NCBI RefSeq assembly: GCF_042242105.1
Contig: NC_092013.1
Location: 30,725,990-30,789,989 of the forward strand
Source of the DNA: Pempheris klunzingeri
Taxonomy: Eukaryota > Chordata > Actinopteri > Acropomatiformes > Pempheridae
DNA: 64,000 bases
Direction of reading: 5' to 3'
Shown here: positions 1-11,888 of the stretch, in pieces
Numbering within the stretch: the first letter of the stretch is position 1
Layout: each line of letters starts with the position of its first letter
Notes under the pieces: model-generated
Databases searched by the model: none
Told to the model about the DNA's origin: nothing
The model's input: only the letters and a program-made list of their open reading frames with translations
Translations under genes and position numbers: made by a program

Positions 1-340
1 TTAGGACGACACCATGTCCGTCAAACACTGAGCGTGGGTGGGGGTGGGGGTGGGGGCGGGGCAGCATCCCTCCATAGAAGAAGTATTGCTCGCCAGGCTG
101 ACAGAGAGGAAAAGACATCGTGTGAGACAGACACGTGTCGTCCTCCCCAGTGGTGCCAAAAAGAGCGAGCAGTTAAGGATTAGGGACAACGTTTGGGAGG
201 TGTCCCTCCAACATCGTCCTGGGCCAGAACATGTGCAGAGCATGTGTGTGAGCGAAGCCTCAGCCGGTCTACAGATACCGCAGTAGGGCTCCATGTCAGT
301 ATGTGACACGTGGCCCAGTGCACAACGGGCATAGAAGCAT
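1..340. other. Intergenic, nothing recognised
   Basis: A G-rich run near position 40-60 is followed by unremarkable sequence. Short open frames on both strands show no recognisable domain and overlap the SINE that follows. I see no gene here. Confidence 0.5.
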
Positions 341-586
341 GGTGAGCTAACCAGTCGTCCCTCAATCAGAAGGTCGGGGGTTCGATCCCCAGCTCCCATG
401 GGTCAACATGTCCAAGTGTCCTTGGGCAAGACACTGAACCCCAACGTGCTCCTGAAGCAGCTTCAGTGTGTGAAAGAACAGGCTCCTCCAGCTTAGATCC
501 CTCCTGAATGGAGGATGTGATGGAAAAGCTCTTTGAGTAGTTGAAAGAACTAATAAAGGAGAAATACAAATACAGACCATTTACTA
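341..586 (+). mobile_element. tRNA-derived SINE, fish type
   Basis: The left part has an RNA polymerase III box B-like GGTTCGATCCC (about 379-389) after a tRNA-like arm. A body follows that is typical of a dispersed fish repeat: 'cttgggcaagacactgaacc', a segment with 'gaagcagcttcagtgtgtga', and a tail ending in 'tacaaatacagaccattta'. Related copies occur on the opposite strand near 0.74, 19.34, 24.23 and 24.41 kb. The box A region is degraded, so this copy is probably inactive. The family name cannot be assigned without a repeat library. Confidence 0.75.
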
Positions 587-734
587 AACATCACCTAGTA
601 GTGAGAGATTTAGATCCTGTTCCCAGGCAGTTTTACTGTTGGTCTTCTACCTGTCAGTTTATAGACCTGAAGTTAGACCCCTGGTCAGCAGGTACAGTTA
701 AAGTCTCAGGTTAGTGGTCTGTATCTCAGTCACA
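587..734. other. Intergenic, nothing recognised
   Basis: Short spacer between two oppositely oriented SINE copies. No gene or clear repeat seen. Confidence 0.4.
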
Positions 735-875
735 CAGGAGACCGTTCCTTCGCTCACGTTCACACACTGAATATGCTTCAGCTGCTTCAGTGACACTTCG
801 ACATGTTGAGCTGGGAATCGAGCAGCCGACCCTCCGATTGAGGGATGACCCGCTCTACCTGTGAGACACAGCCAC
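735..875 (-). mobile_element. Degenerate SINE copy
   Basis: On the minus strand this reads as the tRNA-like head of the same SINE family: a box A-like GGTAGAGCGGGTCATCC followed by a damaged box B-like segment (about 815-825 on the plus strand). It is truncated and diverged relative to the copies at 24.4 and 19.4 kb. Confidence 0.6.
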
Positions 876-2411
876 CCACCCACAGTGGAGCCGGCTGTGT
901 GCAAGTACCTGAAGAAATTAGTGCTTGAAGAAGGTTAAACTTTTTATCAAGCTGCTCAAATGAAAACATCCCCAGAACATGTGATGCCCCTCTTCTGCCA
1001 GTCCTGGAATGCTGAATAGGTTTCAGAAAACCCCAAAGTGAACTTTTGTTCACATCATCCGAGGCCTAACCCATCTTCCTGACTCACCCAGTTGTCATGG
1101 AGATGGAGATGTTCAAATGTTAATTGCTTGGCCACTTTGAGGACGGCTCATCCATTATTTTGAAGGTTTGCTTCGGGACTCTTTGCTCTCATAACATCCA
1201 GCGCAGGCACACACATCACACAGAGGACACTTTAAGTCGTAACGTCTTCATGCTCCACAAGAACACGGCGGCACGATGCTGCTGACTCTCTACAGAGAGC
1301 GCTCTACAGGCTCTTCATCGTCGCCCCGCACTGACGCACTGACTGATGGGGAGGAGTGGGAACTTGGGGGTGGGACGTAAGACAAAGGCAGAGGAACAGC
1401 CAGCAGGAGAAGAAGCAGCAGCTTGTTACTTTAAATAATCCAACTATGCCATCTTGTGGTTAAACCAGTGATAAGAAGAAGAGTTTCCCATGAGCCTCAG
1501 CCTTGATCCTGAGCTCTGAGCCAGTTTTAATCCCAGCATACATCAGTGCTGCGGCCCGGCTCTGGCCTGAGCAGAGGCAGGAACCTGTTCTGGTCCCAGT
1601 CAATTGGGCCATTGATTGAGTTGTTGGGGGCGAAGGGGAGGGATGATATGATGTGATCAGTGGTGACACCCAGTGGTAATGTGTCGCTCCTGGTGCTCAT
1701 TTGGCCTCTGCATGTCCCTCCACTTAATCAGACATGACAAGCTCCCTGGGCCCCCACTTCCAGACAGTCACCGGCAGCCCGTCGTCCTGTTGAACGGTGG
1801 CCATTAAGGAGCGCCTCTCCGCTCACTTCAGCTCTCCTCTTAATTGTAAACACATTATTCTCAAGACAGCCTTGGAATCACAGCAGATGTCTAATTGGCG
1901 TGTTAATTATCATTATGCGCCACTTATGAGTCTGTCGACAGCACTCTGGCTCTAAAGAGGAGCTGCTGTCAGATGGTGCCGCTTTATCAGCGCCATTTTG
2001 AGGCTCCCCAAACTCACTGATTAGATCCATGGCTCGCCATCAAACCATAATATCAAACAGGCTGTGAATATTTGAGGAAACAACACTAAGAGTGCCGCCG
2101 GTTGTCTCACGTCTCCACGTGAGCACCAGCTGACCCTGCAGGCCCTCCAGCCGGGGGCCGAGCATCAGGCAGCGCAGGAAGCTCTTCAGACTCCTGTCAT
2201 TCTGTCTTTCCTCTTCTCACCAGTAGAGGAAGTGCCATCTCACCTTCTGTCCGTCTGCCGCTGCCGGCTGGTGCTGCTGGAAATATCCAAACCGCAGCTG
2301 GTCACATAGAAACAGCTCACAGAGGAGAAAATAGGCTCACAGTGACGCTGCATTACGCACGAGGGCAAGTCACACATCCGGCTTTCTAAATGTGATGAGG
2401 AGTGTCGTCAA
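876..2411. other. Intergenic, possible conserved non-coding patch
   Basis: No convincing coding sequence on either strand. At about 1690-2090 the sequence becomes rich in homeodomain-like TAAT/ATTA cores (for example TTAATTGTAA, CTAATTGG, TTAATTATCATTA) without simple repetition, the texture often seen in deeply conserved vertebrate enhancers. Conservation cannot be measured here, so this is a candidate only. Confidence 0.3.
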
Positions 2412-2413
2412 GA

Positions 2414-2445
<32 letters not shown>

Positions 2446-2647
2446 GAGCTCCAATTCACAACAGCGTTATCTCCAGACTCTTTCCACAAAGAGCAGCTCA
2501 GACCAAACTCTTCAATTAAAGAGAGACCCAACGATTCAGGAATTCAACATTAAGGATTCAAGAATCCCCACATGAGCAGCATCAGATATTAGATTAGGAC
2601 ACAGTGGAGGAAGAACTCCCCTTTAACAGGGAGAAACCTGGAACAGC
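2412..2647 (-). mobile_element. 5'-truncated LINE 3' end with (GATT)n tail
   Basis: The plus strand starts with about five AATC units followed by 'tttatttatagagct'. On the minus strand this is a 3' end finishing in a GATT-type microsatellite, as in L2/CR1-like fish LINEs. The body (from about 2540) is nearly the same as 15000-15115: both share 'ggattcaagaatccccacat' and 'aactcccctttaacagg'. It is therefore a short 3' piece of the same element family as the longer copy at 15.0-16.8 kb. Confidence 0.65.
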
Positions 2648-5600
2648 TGTGAGCTCCTCAGCTTGTTTCAACACTGCATGCTTTGTTTATTTTGTTTGTT
2701 CACCATGATTTGGAGCTATACATATAAAAACTTGCATTACATCAGGAATTTAAAGTTGACACCATTAACAATTTCCCTTCCTAAAATAACTGAGGAATGA
2801 CTCATAACTTAAACGTACTGAATTCTGAATGTGGCCTCTCTGCGTCATGCACCCGATTAAATGCTGCAGTTTGTCCTCTAACATAAAATAGTGGCTCCAA
2901 GTTTAGCGCACACAGCACTCCAACGCCCCTCCGCTGGGTCCCCCCTGCTCTCACCAGTCTAAAGGGGGTGGTCTGAATAATTGATCTGGAAGTTGAGGAA
3001 CGCTGCGTCACAAAGAGGAGCCTGAGAGCTGTGGATGGAGATACTGAAGCAGAAGGCGGAGGAGTGAGTGCAGCGCTCTGCTCCAGCCCTTTGGAGCTGG
3101 TGGTCGTCTCCTGTCGCTCCTCAGCATTGCCCCCCATGTTTGCTGAAGACCACAGTTGCAGCTCTGGGTGGGGGGGGTTTCATTTTACCACTGTAAACTC
3201 TTTTCTGTCTCTTGTGTGTTCGCTGCACACTCCGACCCTCTCACAGCAGCTCACCGCTGGCGGCCCCTTTCTCTTTGCACTAATAAGATCCCCTCCATCT
3301 TAACTGAACATGAGCACCAAGGTCGTGTAGCTGGCGAACAGACCATCATCGTCGTGTGCAGCTGGAAAATCATAAAAATGTCACATGAATATTCAGGCGG
3401 CTCCACGCAGCCTGAGATGGACAACAGCAGCTGTGCCCTTACATCTTCATCTTCATCTTTCCACATCATCCTAATTACGGGGATATGTTAATTGGGCATC
3501 TGTTGCCTGGAGTCAAATTCATCTTCTTCTGTCTCTCCGCCTCCCTCCCTCCCTCCCTCCCTCCCTCCCTGCCTGCCTCTCTGGCTGCCTGCGCTGCCTC
3601 GGAGGTGGAATCAGCTCTCTGTCCAGGCGTGCACCGCCACCAGCATTAGCGGTGTGCACGTGTGGACAAGCATGGAAACTATCAGCAGCAGCAGCCACAC
3701 ATAAGCACTCATCTCATGCATGTTAACTTGTGCGACTGGTGAGATGCACGCACGCAAACGTAGCATATGGGACGGCGGCAGGCTTTGTCAGTTGTAAGTG
3801 GTTGAAGGCGTCAGCTGGAGCTGTGAGGCAAGCTGTGAAACCAAGTCAATTAAGGAAACATTACATTTTCAGGGAGTAAATATGCAACCCACCGGCTGCT
3901 GGTCCTCCCCCCGATGTGGAGAGAGCTGCCATTTGGAGGCTGCTTTTGTTCAAAGTGCGTGGGCGTGGCAGCATTAGAGAAGTTTCTTCCTCTCCTCCCA
4001 TGACAGCACAACCTCAGCTTCCTGTTCCATGTTCGGCCCAGCACCACTGAGGTCGGTCCTCACTACTGCTGCTCAGCATTTACTGACATTCAATACACAC
4101 TGAGATGATTGAGTTCCAAAACTTTTAAAACCATGTCTACATGCCTTCATGTCTGTGTTTGCCCTGTGGCACGCCTCTATCTGCCCCTAGGCATCACACG
4201 TCACAGTATTTCACACAGCACGGTGATGTGACATGTTGCTGGGCAGCCTGATCTCAGCTCACGTTCACTGTCCGTTCCCACCAGCTGATTCAGTGGTCAC
4301 TGCTTATTTCTTCCTTTTTAACACATTGATAATGTACACGTCACTTTGTCTTTTAATGCGGTGAAGAATGGCTAAAATACAAAATGAATTAAGAAATGTG
4401 CAGACATCTTGTGGCCTTCCTTTGGCTGTCACTGCTGTAGGCCTGATGCCCACACGTTTGACTGTTTTGAAAAGTGTGTGTTTGGAGGTAGGATGTGGTT
4501 CATCAGAGGTGGTTTGCAGGAACTCCTTCGGTTCTCCGCTCATCAATCATCTGATTAGAATCAGCCATTGTCACCTCTACAGAGAGTCCTGTTAAACCAC
4601 TTCACAGAAGGATAATGCTTCACTTGAGCTGTTCTTTGCTGTGCTCGGACTCCTTGAGCTCTGGGTGTCCTCGTCCCCGGAGGCTGAACAGGCCTCCCTG
4701 AAGATGGAGGCAGACAAGATGAAGCAGCACTGGATCCTGGGAAGCCAGAGGACTGCTCTGAGTGAGTCACTGCCCACGCACGGAGGTGTGTTTGAGGCGT
4801 GTGCAGAGATGGAGCGAGGCCTTGTGACTTGTGTGACTGCTCTCTCAGCTGAGAGAGGGAGTCCTTGAGAAATCTTGACTCTTTGTTCTCAGAGCTCTGC
4901 TGCAGCACAAAGGCTCTGAAGCCCCAAGCTCCCGTAGACCTTGTGTTTCAGGGAAGTAAGGCAGCAGAATACTGTGATAAGTGATGTATGTTCATTAAAC
5001 CTTCTCCAGTGTGTAACCAGTGGCACCTGTTGGTCCTCTGCTGGCTGCCTCTGATTGGGGCAGGAAACAATAAAGCGAGTCAGGTGAGTGGGCAGGTGGT
5101 GATGACTGTCTGCGTGAGGCCAGAGAGACACGAGGCTTCAGCCGTGGTTTGTGTGTGGCCACACAGTTTTTATGGGGGGATTGGTTTCCAGCGGTGTGTG
5201 AGGTGCCAGCGTAGCAGGTATGCGGTTTTTAAGGATGTTTATTAAAAATGTTATTCTGCTTTGGGCGTGTTTAATCCGTTATTTAGTCATTAATTGTGTT
5301 TCTACAGTGACTGTTCATCGTGTCTCCTGCTGTCCTTTTTAGTTTCATTTGTAGGATTTGTTTCAGTTAGTCCGCTCGGCCTTGCAGGGCTCGTGGATGT
5401 AAAGACCTGGTGGCATCCTGTGAGGGAGGACTCACTTCCCTGTTTGAGATCCACGGTGGGTAATTATTAACTATAATCCCTAGTAGCACTGAGACCTGAC
5501 TTATGTGTGCTGGTTATAGTCACATGTGAGTTGATTGCGGTGCTGTTTTGATATGAATTGATGTGCAGTGGCATTTTAAGCATGCAGTGATTTTCACCCC

Positions 5601-7660
5601 TAGTCTATCGGGCTCATGTGCAATAGGTATTGACAGTATACATAATCTGACCCCGTTTGGATGAATAGGATTGTGATTTTTATGATATGCACTGTGGATA
5701 ATGAATTAACATTTCTACACCTTCATTCCTTGTACTCCATGTTATTAATGATTGGCCTGTGGGGTCAGGTTCAACACGTGGCTGTGAACACGCTGTGTTT
5801 GGGTGGACTTTCATACTACTGGAGGTGAGGCACAAGCCGTCAGGACTGGGAGAAAACTTTGCTGCTTTCCAACCAAGCAGCAGCTCAGTGTGGGTAGTTC
5901 ATGCAGATGAACAGGCTTTACTGTTCCTCCATGTTGCCACACATCTACCGACAGATGACACTTTGGTTGGTCCAAAAGAGAGAAATCAATGTTCACGACA
6001 TGAACACGTGAAAACATTTCCCACAATCCTCGGCAGAACCTGTGGGACCTTTATGAACATATGAGTTGTTAAGGTGCCTCTTCATCCTCTCCATCCTCCC
6101 TCTGCTCAGCCAGTCTGACGTTCTCAGTCAGTTTGGTGTGTTTTGCCTGCAGGACACTTGACTCCTCTCACGTTCTGTCTTTGTGGTGACAGTTTCTACA
6201 TACTGTGCCAGTGTTGGGACGCTTTCATTACTCTTCATTATCACACAGCTAGCTGGCAGATTTACTGTAATAAGTCCGTTGGCTTTGCTGTGTCACGTTG
6301 TTGCATCACATCCGAGAGCCGATTTAGCTTATTCATCCTTTTTCATCACAAAGCCACTCTGAGTCTCTTTTACAGCGCCTATGAATAAATCACTAAAACC
6401 AAGTACAAAGACAAAAAGGAGCAGAACAAACACGCTGTGCAAACACTGACAGTCAGTGACGACTGTGAGGAGAGCAGAGAGCATGCTGGGGGTGAAGAGC
6501 AGCAGTACACACACACTCTATAGATAAACTTATCATTAGTACAGCACATCGACGGTCATGTGGGGGGGTCAGGGGGGCAGTGTACTTCCTGCAGTGCTAC
6601 AGTCTCCGTCCCATGGTGTTCAGAGGATGAGGACCTGAAAGAGGACACTCATGAGTTCACTTGTTGGGTGTCCTGTATCTCTTTTTAACAGACAGCCGGC
6701 AGCCAATCAGAGCCCAGAGCACGGTACAAACTATAGCATGCTAAGCTACACCACACTGTACTACACTGTACTAGGATATGATACCACACTGTACTACACT
6801 ACAATGCTTTGCTACTGTGTTCTGCTCTACTGTTCTTACTTCCCATTGTTGCCTCCTTATCAGACAGTCACACCTGACTAGAGAAATGGCACAAAAAACA
6901 AAAAAGACTTTCTGTGGCACTGGGTCTACTAGCACCGTGGGATCTAGATCTATAATGAATAGATGTGGAGCGATAATATGAAATAATGAGGTGATCCTCA
7001 GAGCGTGGTGCCCTCTGCTGTCCTGCGGGCTGGAGATGGGAGTTTTTCCCTTTGGATGTCCACATCTCTCTTTTCTTAGAGAGCTCACTCGCCCCCCCCC
7101 CCCCTCAGAGATCTGCAGTGGTTATTGAATTATCTGCCCAGCTCTGCTCTTGAAGTCGTCATTGGGCATTACGGTGATTCACGCTGACTGAGAGAGAGAG
7201 AGATCCTCCCTGCTCTGCGCTCGTGTTTTCCTCTGCCTTTGTACAATCTCATTTTTGGCAGGAAATTGAAAACTGTCATTTGTGTTGGACCTGCACCCCG
7301 CAGGCGCTTCAGTGGGACGCCTCCATCCTTTAAGATTCAGCCCATATGAAGAGCAGGCAGGTTTTACAGCAGCTTTGTTGACAGCTTTATATGTTTCCCC
7401 CCCACATTTGGAAAATGTGTGTCTCTGTGTCGCCCACCGTTTACATCCTCCCCCTGCCACAGCTTTAGAAGAGTCTCTCTTTTCTCCCGCTCCTCAGTGA
7501 AAGCCCTTTTTTCCCGCCATGTGCCACATCCCCCGGCGCTCTCAGCCGTGTGCCCTATTTTTAGAGGAGCACTCTGGCAATTTAGCTGAACAATGTGCTG
7601 GAGTCGCATCTCCACATCCATGTGATCTGGTGGGATGTTGACTACAGGCATCACGTCTGC

Positions 7661-7705
<45 letters not shown>

Positions 7706-8899
7706 CCTGTCCTTTCAGACCTAAAAGCCTCTCTTATATATATCGATTCAGGTGCCTCAGTTCAGAAAAGCCACTCAGAATAATGTGGAACTGGATGAAG
7801 ACACAGTTAAGTTGAGGAATTTCAGTGTAATGCCAGAGCAATGTGGTTTTTCTGCTGCCTTTAAGACTAGATAACCCCCCCTGTGAGAGTCCCGTCCCGT
7901 CTCCCGTCACTGGTCTGCACTACTACATCAACAGGCAGGCTGGGTTAATTAAATGGATGTCCTGTCGTGTCCTGTAATTCACTGGAAGCGAGCTCAATTA
8001 ACCGCCTAATTAGAAGCAGAGCTTGCGTGAAACATGTGAATTCACCTTGTGTCTAATCCACTTTATTGATCGGTGCTTTCTGACAGGATTAAGAGTCGCA
8101 CTAAATGCAATAAGCCAGCAGAGACACAAGGATGAGGACGGACATCGATCAGAATATAACTACCAAATAATGTTGTTCCTGCTTATTGGAGCCAATCATG
8201 TTTTTCAAGTCCGCTGTCCTTGACTTCCTGCTCCAAAGAGATGAATCCAGCGCTGAGATGTCATTATCAAGTGCGTCTTGAAGCAGAGCACTTAACCCTG
8301 AAATATGAAAGACGTACTTGAAGAGCACTTTCCTCCTGCAGAACATGAATAAACACAGCAGAGGCTCTTTAGGAGCCGGCAGGGAGGGGAGTGTATTGGA
8401 GGTGATAGCCTCGGCCTGCGGCAGGCGAAACACGGAGATGTGGGAGAAGTAAACGGCAGGCTGGGTCTTTAATCACTGGGCTGCCTCCGAGGGAGAGGAG
8501 TCCACAGCCCCCCCCCACAAGCTCCACAGCTACATAAGTGCAAGCAGAAGCCCTATAAATTACAGAATTACAGCCATGTTTGCACACACACATATTAGTT
8601 TTCTGATTGTCAACAAACCCCATGAGAGGACCAAAGCCAGCGTGGACTTGTGCTATAAAATATTCAGCTATCACATTATGAGACTATTATGTATTGCTCA
8701 GTAGGAATTGATATACGATGGTAAGTATGACAGGAGTATTGATCGAGTATGTAATTTATCAATAAGTATGAAACAATGTAACTGAATATCACATTTGTCT
8801 CATCATTCTCTGTTTGAAATGTATCATCTTTTTCACTTTGTATTGGGAAATGCAATGAGAAGGGAGCAGGAACTTAATGGTGTGAGCTGAAGTGAAGGT
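2648..8899. other. Gene desert with microsatellites and a candidate conserved element
   Basis: No open frame here resembles a known protein. Visible structures are a (CCCT)n tract at about 3541-3571, a short polyC run at 7093-7106, and a (TG)n tract at 7660-7703. The stretch 7930-8230 is non-repetitive and rich in TTAATTA, CAATTA and TAATTAG motifs, so it is a candidate conserved enhancer. The rest shows nothing I can name. Confidence 0.4.
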
Positions 8900-9390
8900 G
8901 TTGTCTAAAAAGTGTTCAGGAGAAGTTGGAACCTATTCCCTATCGGGAGATGGTGCTATAGGATAAGGGAAAATTAACAACTGCCCTGTAGAAGCTCACA
9001 AGGTAGGCAGGTTAGAACAAGGTCAAAGGGACAAACTCCTCCTTACAGTAGGTGGTATAATTTAATTGGTTAGGGACAGATGCTGGGGGGCAGGCGGATG
9101 AGATCATTCTTCTGATTTTGGGTTATAAAAGATGGAACCCTGGCATTGTTTAGGCAGAACTGTTCAAGTTTTCACCGTGTTCAGATCTCGGGCTTTGCTG
9201 TCGACAATAAAACTCTACTGCGCTGAACTCTGAAGTGTCCCGGTGCCTGTTAGACTCAGAGAAGAACGTAGTCTCTGAGAAAAACTTAGAATCTTAAAAG
9301 GACTTTGAACTTGGTAAAACGTAGAGCCTGGACAGAGAGGATTGACACTTAGTCTCTGGCCCAAGTTTGGGGTCTCTTTTCCCCACACTT
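8900..9390 (+). mobile_element. Probable solo retroviral-type LTR or fragment
   Basis: The order of signals matches an LTR: a TATA box TATAAAA at 9124-9130, a polyadenylation signal AATAAA at 9206-9211 (82 bases later, a plausible R region), then a GT-rich U5-like segment, and a 3' edge near 'ttttccccaca' (about 9388). The following 'tttggcagagtcagccagga' could be the start of an internal leader. A 26-base stretch at the right edge (about 9370-9395) recurs at 9623-9648. No gag, pol or env reading frame follows. Exact ends and target-site duplication are not clear, so the call is tentative. Confidence 0.45.
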
Positions 9391-9775
9391 CGACACTTTG
9401 GCAGAGTCAGCCAGGAGCGACACAGAGTTGTCTGTGGACCTGACCTAGGAGGACTGACCTGCACTTCAGACACAAGGCCACACAAAAAAATCAAAAGGTA
9501 AGCAGAGCCTTTATTTTCTGCTAATGAATGGTGCAGTGTTGATTCCGCCCAGGTACAGTGTCTGTACAAACTCATCACACACAAACCTAGAAATCTGATC
9601 ACAAGAAATAATACTGATAACTGGGTCTCTTTTCCCCACACTTCGACAGACTCAGGTATCTCCTGTGTGTCTGACCCTGCTGTAGCTTTGTCATTCATCC
9701 AAAAACTGGTAACAACACATCAGTGGGCCACGCAGGGTGGTGCAAACACACACCCTGTAGCTTTTTCAGACTCAG

Positions 9776-9810
<35 letters not shown>

Positions 9811-10139
9811 ATCCTGCTGCAGCGAACACATCCATCGGTCTACAGCTGGAGACAAACAAACAACCTGCCAGCCTTCAGGTTAGACGTCTATATAAGAAGG
9901 CAAATGTCCACATTTGTTCCTGTTTTATGTGTTTGTGCTGTGAAGACGTTGTTCTGCCTGTTTGTCAGTGATGAAGGTCCATTTTGCTCGCTTGTGCTGT
10001 TGGAGCTGACCCGTTGCAGGCCCACTGACCGGCACGTTTAAAAGGAAACCGTACATCTCTGGCTACACAAAAAATTATTGGCAACCAACTGGTGATACGT
10101 CTTGTCTCTTCGAAGGCTTGAGCTCAAATGAATTTCTTA
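9391..10139. other. Intergenic, LTR-adjacent sequence and (CA)n
   Basis: Holds the repeated LTR edge at 9623-9648 and a (CA)n tract at about 9776-9808. Some of this may be leftover internal sequence of the LTR element. No coding domain is visible. Confidence 0.35.
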
Positions 10140-10520
10140 ACGCTTGGTTTTCTTTTTATACCCGCCCAGTTTTTAAATTTTTAACCGAATAAATTTTATC
10201 TTTAAATGTTTTGGACTTTGGTTTTAAATGTTTTAATCCTAAATTATACTCCAAAATGAATTGAAAATTATAATTTTTAACTCTAATCAATTTTGATTTT
10301 TATATTTATTGACTTTTTGACTTTAAATATTAATTGTTTTTATTATTATTTATAATGAATTCTGTTGTTTTTTTTAAATAAATTAATTTTTAATAATGAA
10401 TTGTATTGTCTTTAATTAAAGTGGTTATTTATAATTGGTTGTTTGTAATGAATTATTTTTAAATTCTCTATTTTAATTTCCAATTTGAGATTATTAACAT
10501 GTTTTTGGCCAATTAATTAA
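10140..10520. other. AT-rich block
   Basis: About 380 bases dominated by A and T with repeated 'tttttaa', 'attaatttttaat' and similar words. It is sharply different from the roughly balanced flanks. It has the composition of a nuclear-matrix-attachment-like or decayed repeat sequence; no coding capacity is seen. Confidence 0.5.
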
Positions 10521-10539
10521 AATAAAAAGGAAGGGGAGG

Positions 10540-10700
10540 GGAGTTTTAGGGTTAGGCAAAGAAAGAGGTTAGGGTTAGAAAAAGGGAAGAGTTAGGGTTA
10601 GGATAAAGGGGGAGGAAGAGGTTAGGGTTAGGAAGAGGTTAGGGTTAGGAAGGGTTAGGGTTAGGGCAAGAAGGAAGGAAAGATTAGGGTAAGGAAAGGG
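10540..10700 (+). repeat. Degenerate telomere-like GGTTAGG repeats
   Basis: Several blocks of GGTTAGGGTTAGG are separated by purine-rich spacers (for example near 10569, 10591, 10620, 10635 and 10650). The vertebrate telomere unit TTAGGG is present but interrupted, so this is an interstitial telomere-like or independently expanded repeat. Confidence 0.6.
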
Positions 10701-11888
10701 TTGATGGAAAGGGTGTAGATTGTGTTTCATAGACGGTTCTTGAACTTCTGGGCTTGGGGCTGCTGCTCGGTCCACCGTTGTCAGGCAGAGAATCCAGGAG
10801 GAGCTCATCCACACCCCTTCACACTCAGCTGCAGACCGCCCCAGAGCCCGCTGGAGGTCCGCTCAAACCAGCAGCAGCACGCCATCTGCAGAGAGCAGAG
10901 AGGCCCCGCCGACGTTCCCAAAGCAGACGCTCTCCTCACCTCGGCTGCTCCTTCAGATCCCGGCCATGAAACACAGAAGCAGGGACGAGGGACGGCCTGG
11001 AGTCCACCACTGAGAACTTTGGACACAGCTCTCACAAAGGGACCCACTCAACACCCCCCCAGGATTCCCCGAGGGGACACGTGTACACATGACTGGCACG
11101 ACCCCCCCTCACATAATGAAGCAGTAAAGTGACACATGTCACTGTAGTCCAGAGATGAGCAGCTGACTGGTGACTGTAAACGACCTGTGTGAAGGAGTGA
11201 ATCTGCCTGTCTGTCTGCCTGCCTGTCTGTCTGTCTGTCTGTCTGCCTGCCTGCCTGTCTGAAGCCCTATTCTGTGATGCCAATGAGCCGCCTTTACTTT
11301 TCTACACTGAACCAAACAACAATGGAAAACTGTGCTCATTAAGAAAGGCTGTTTAACACTCTTATTTTCAGCGTCGCAGACATGGTGGATGTTCATTCAA
11401 AAGGCTTTTTTTCATAAAGGCATTGCCCCAGTGACCCTCCCACGAGGGAGGGCCATTATGGAACAAAAACAGATTTTTGATGAAGGGCATTTGGCTGGTG
11501 GTGGTCTTCTCATTGGATCTGTTGATAATATAAAGTATCAGCAGCCTTTTCCTATAATGAACCTTATTGTCATTAAAAGATGTGATAGTAACGTGATCCT
11601 GAATAACTTTATCATGACTCTAACAACCATGAGGTTGTCTGCTCTCTTACTCCCTTCAGATGATAGTTGTTGCATTATTAGCCTCCTTACAGTGACTGTC
11701 AAAGTGCGGCCCGTGGGCCAGTGGACCTTTTCAATACGGTCACTCTCAACAGCCAGTCAGCATTCATAGTAAAGCACGACTCGCCTACAGCTTCAAACTG
11801 TAACAGGTGTCTGTCAGGTCAGGAAAGACGTGTGGAGAAAGCTGCTGGTTGCTTGGCAACTAGCAGTGTAACTGGAGTTACATTAAGG
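10701..11888. other. Intergenic with tetranucleotide repeat
   Basis: A (CTGT/CTGC)n tract lies at about 11203-11262. Open frames at 10722-11132 and 11332-11769 have no recognisable domain and no splice or promoter context. No gene called. Confidence 0.4.

Noticed and set aside
341..420. tRNA gene
   Set aside because: The box B match belongs to a SINE head. No complete cloverleaf, and the same body recurs in other copies.
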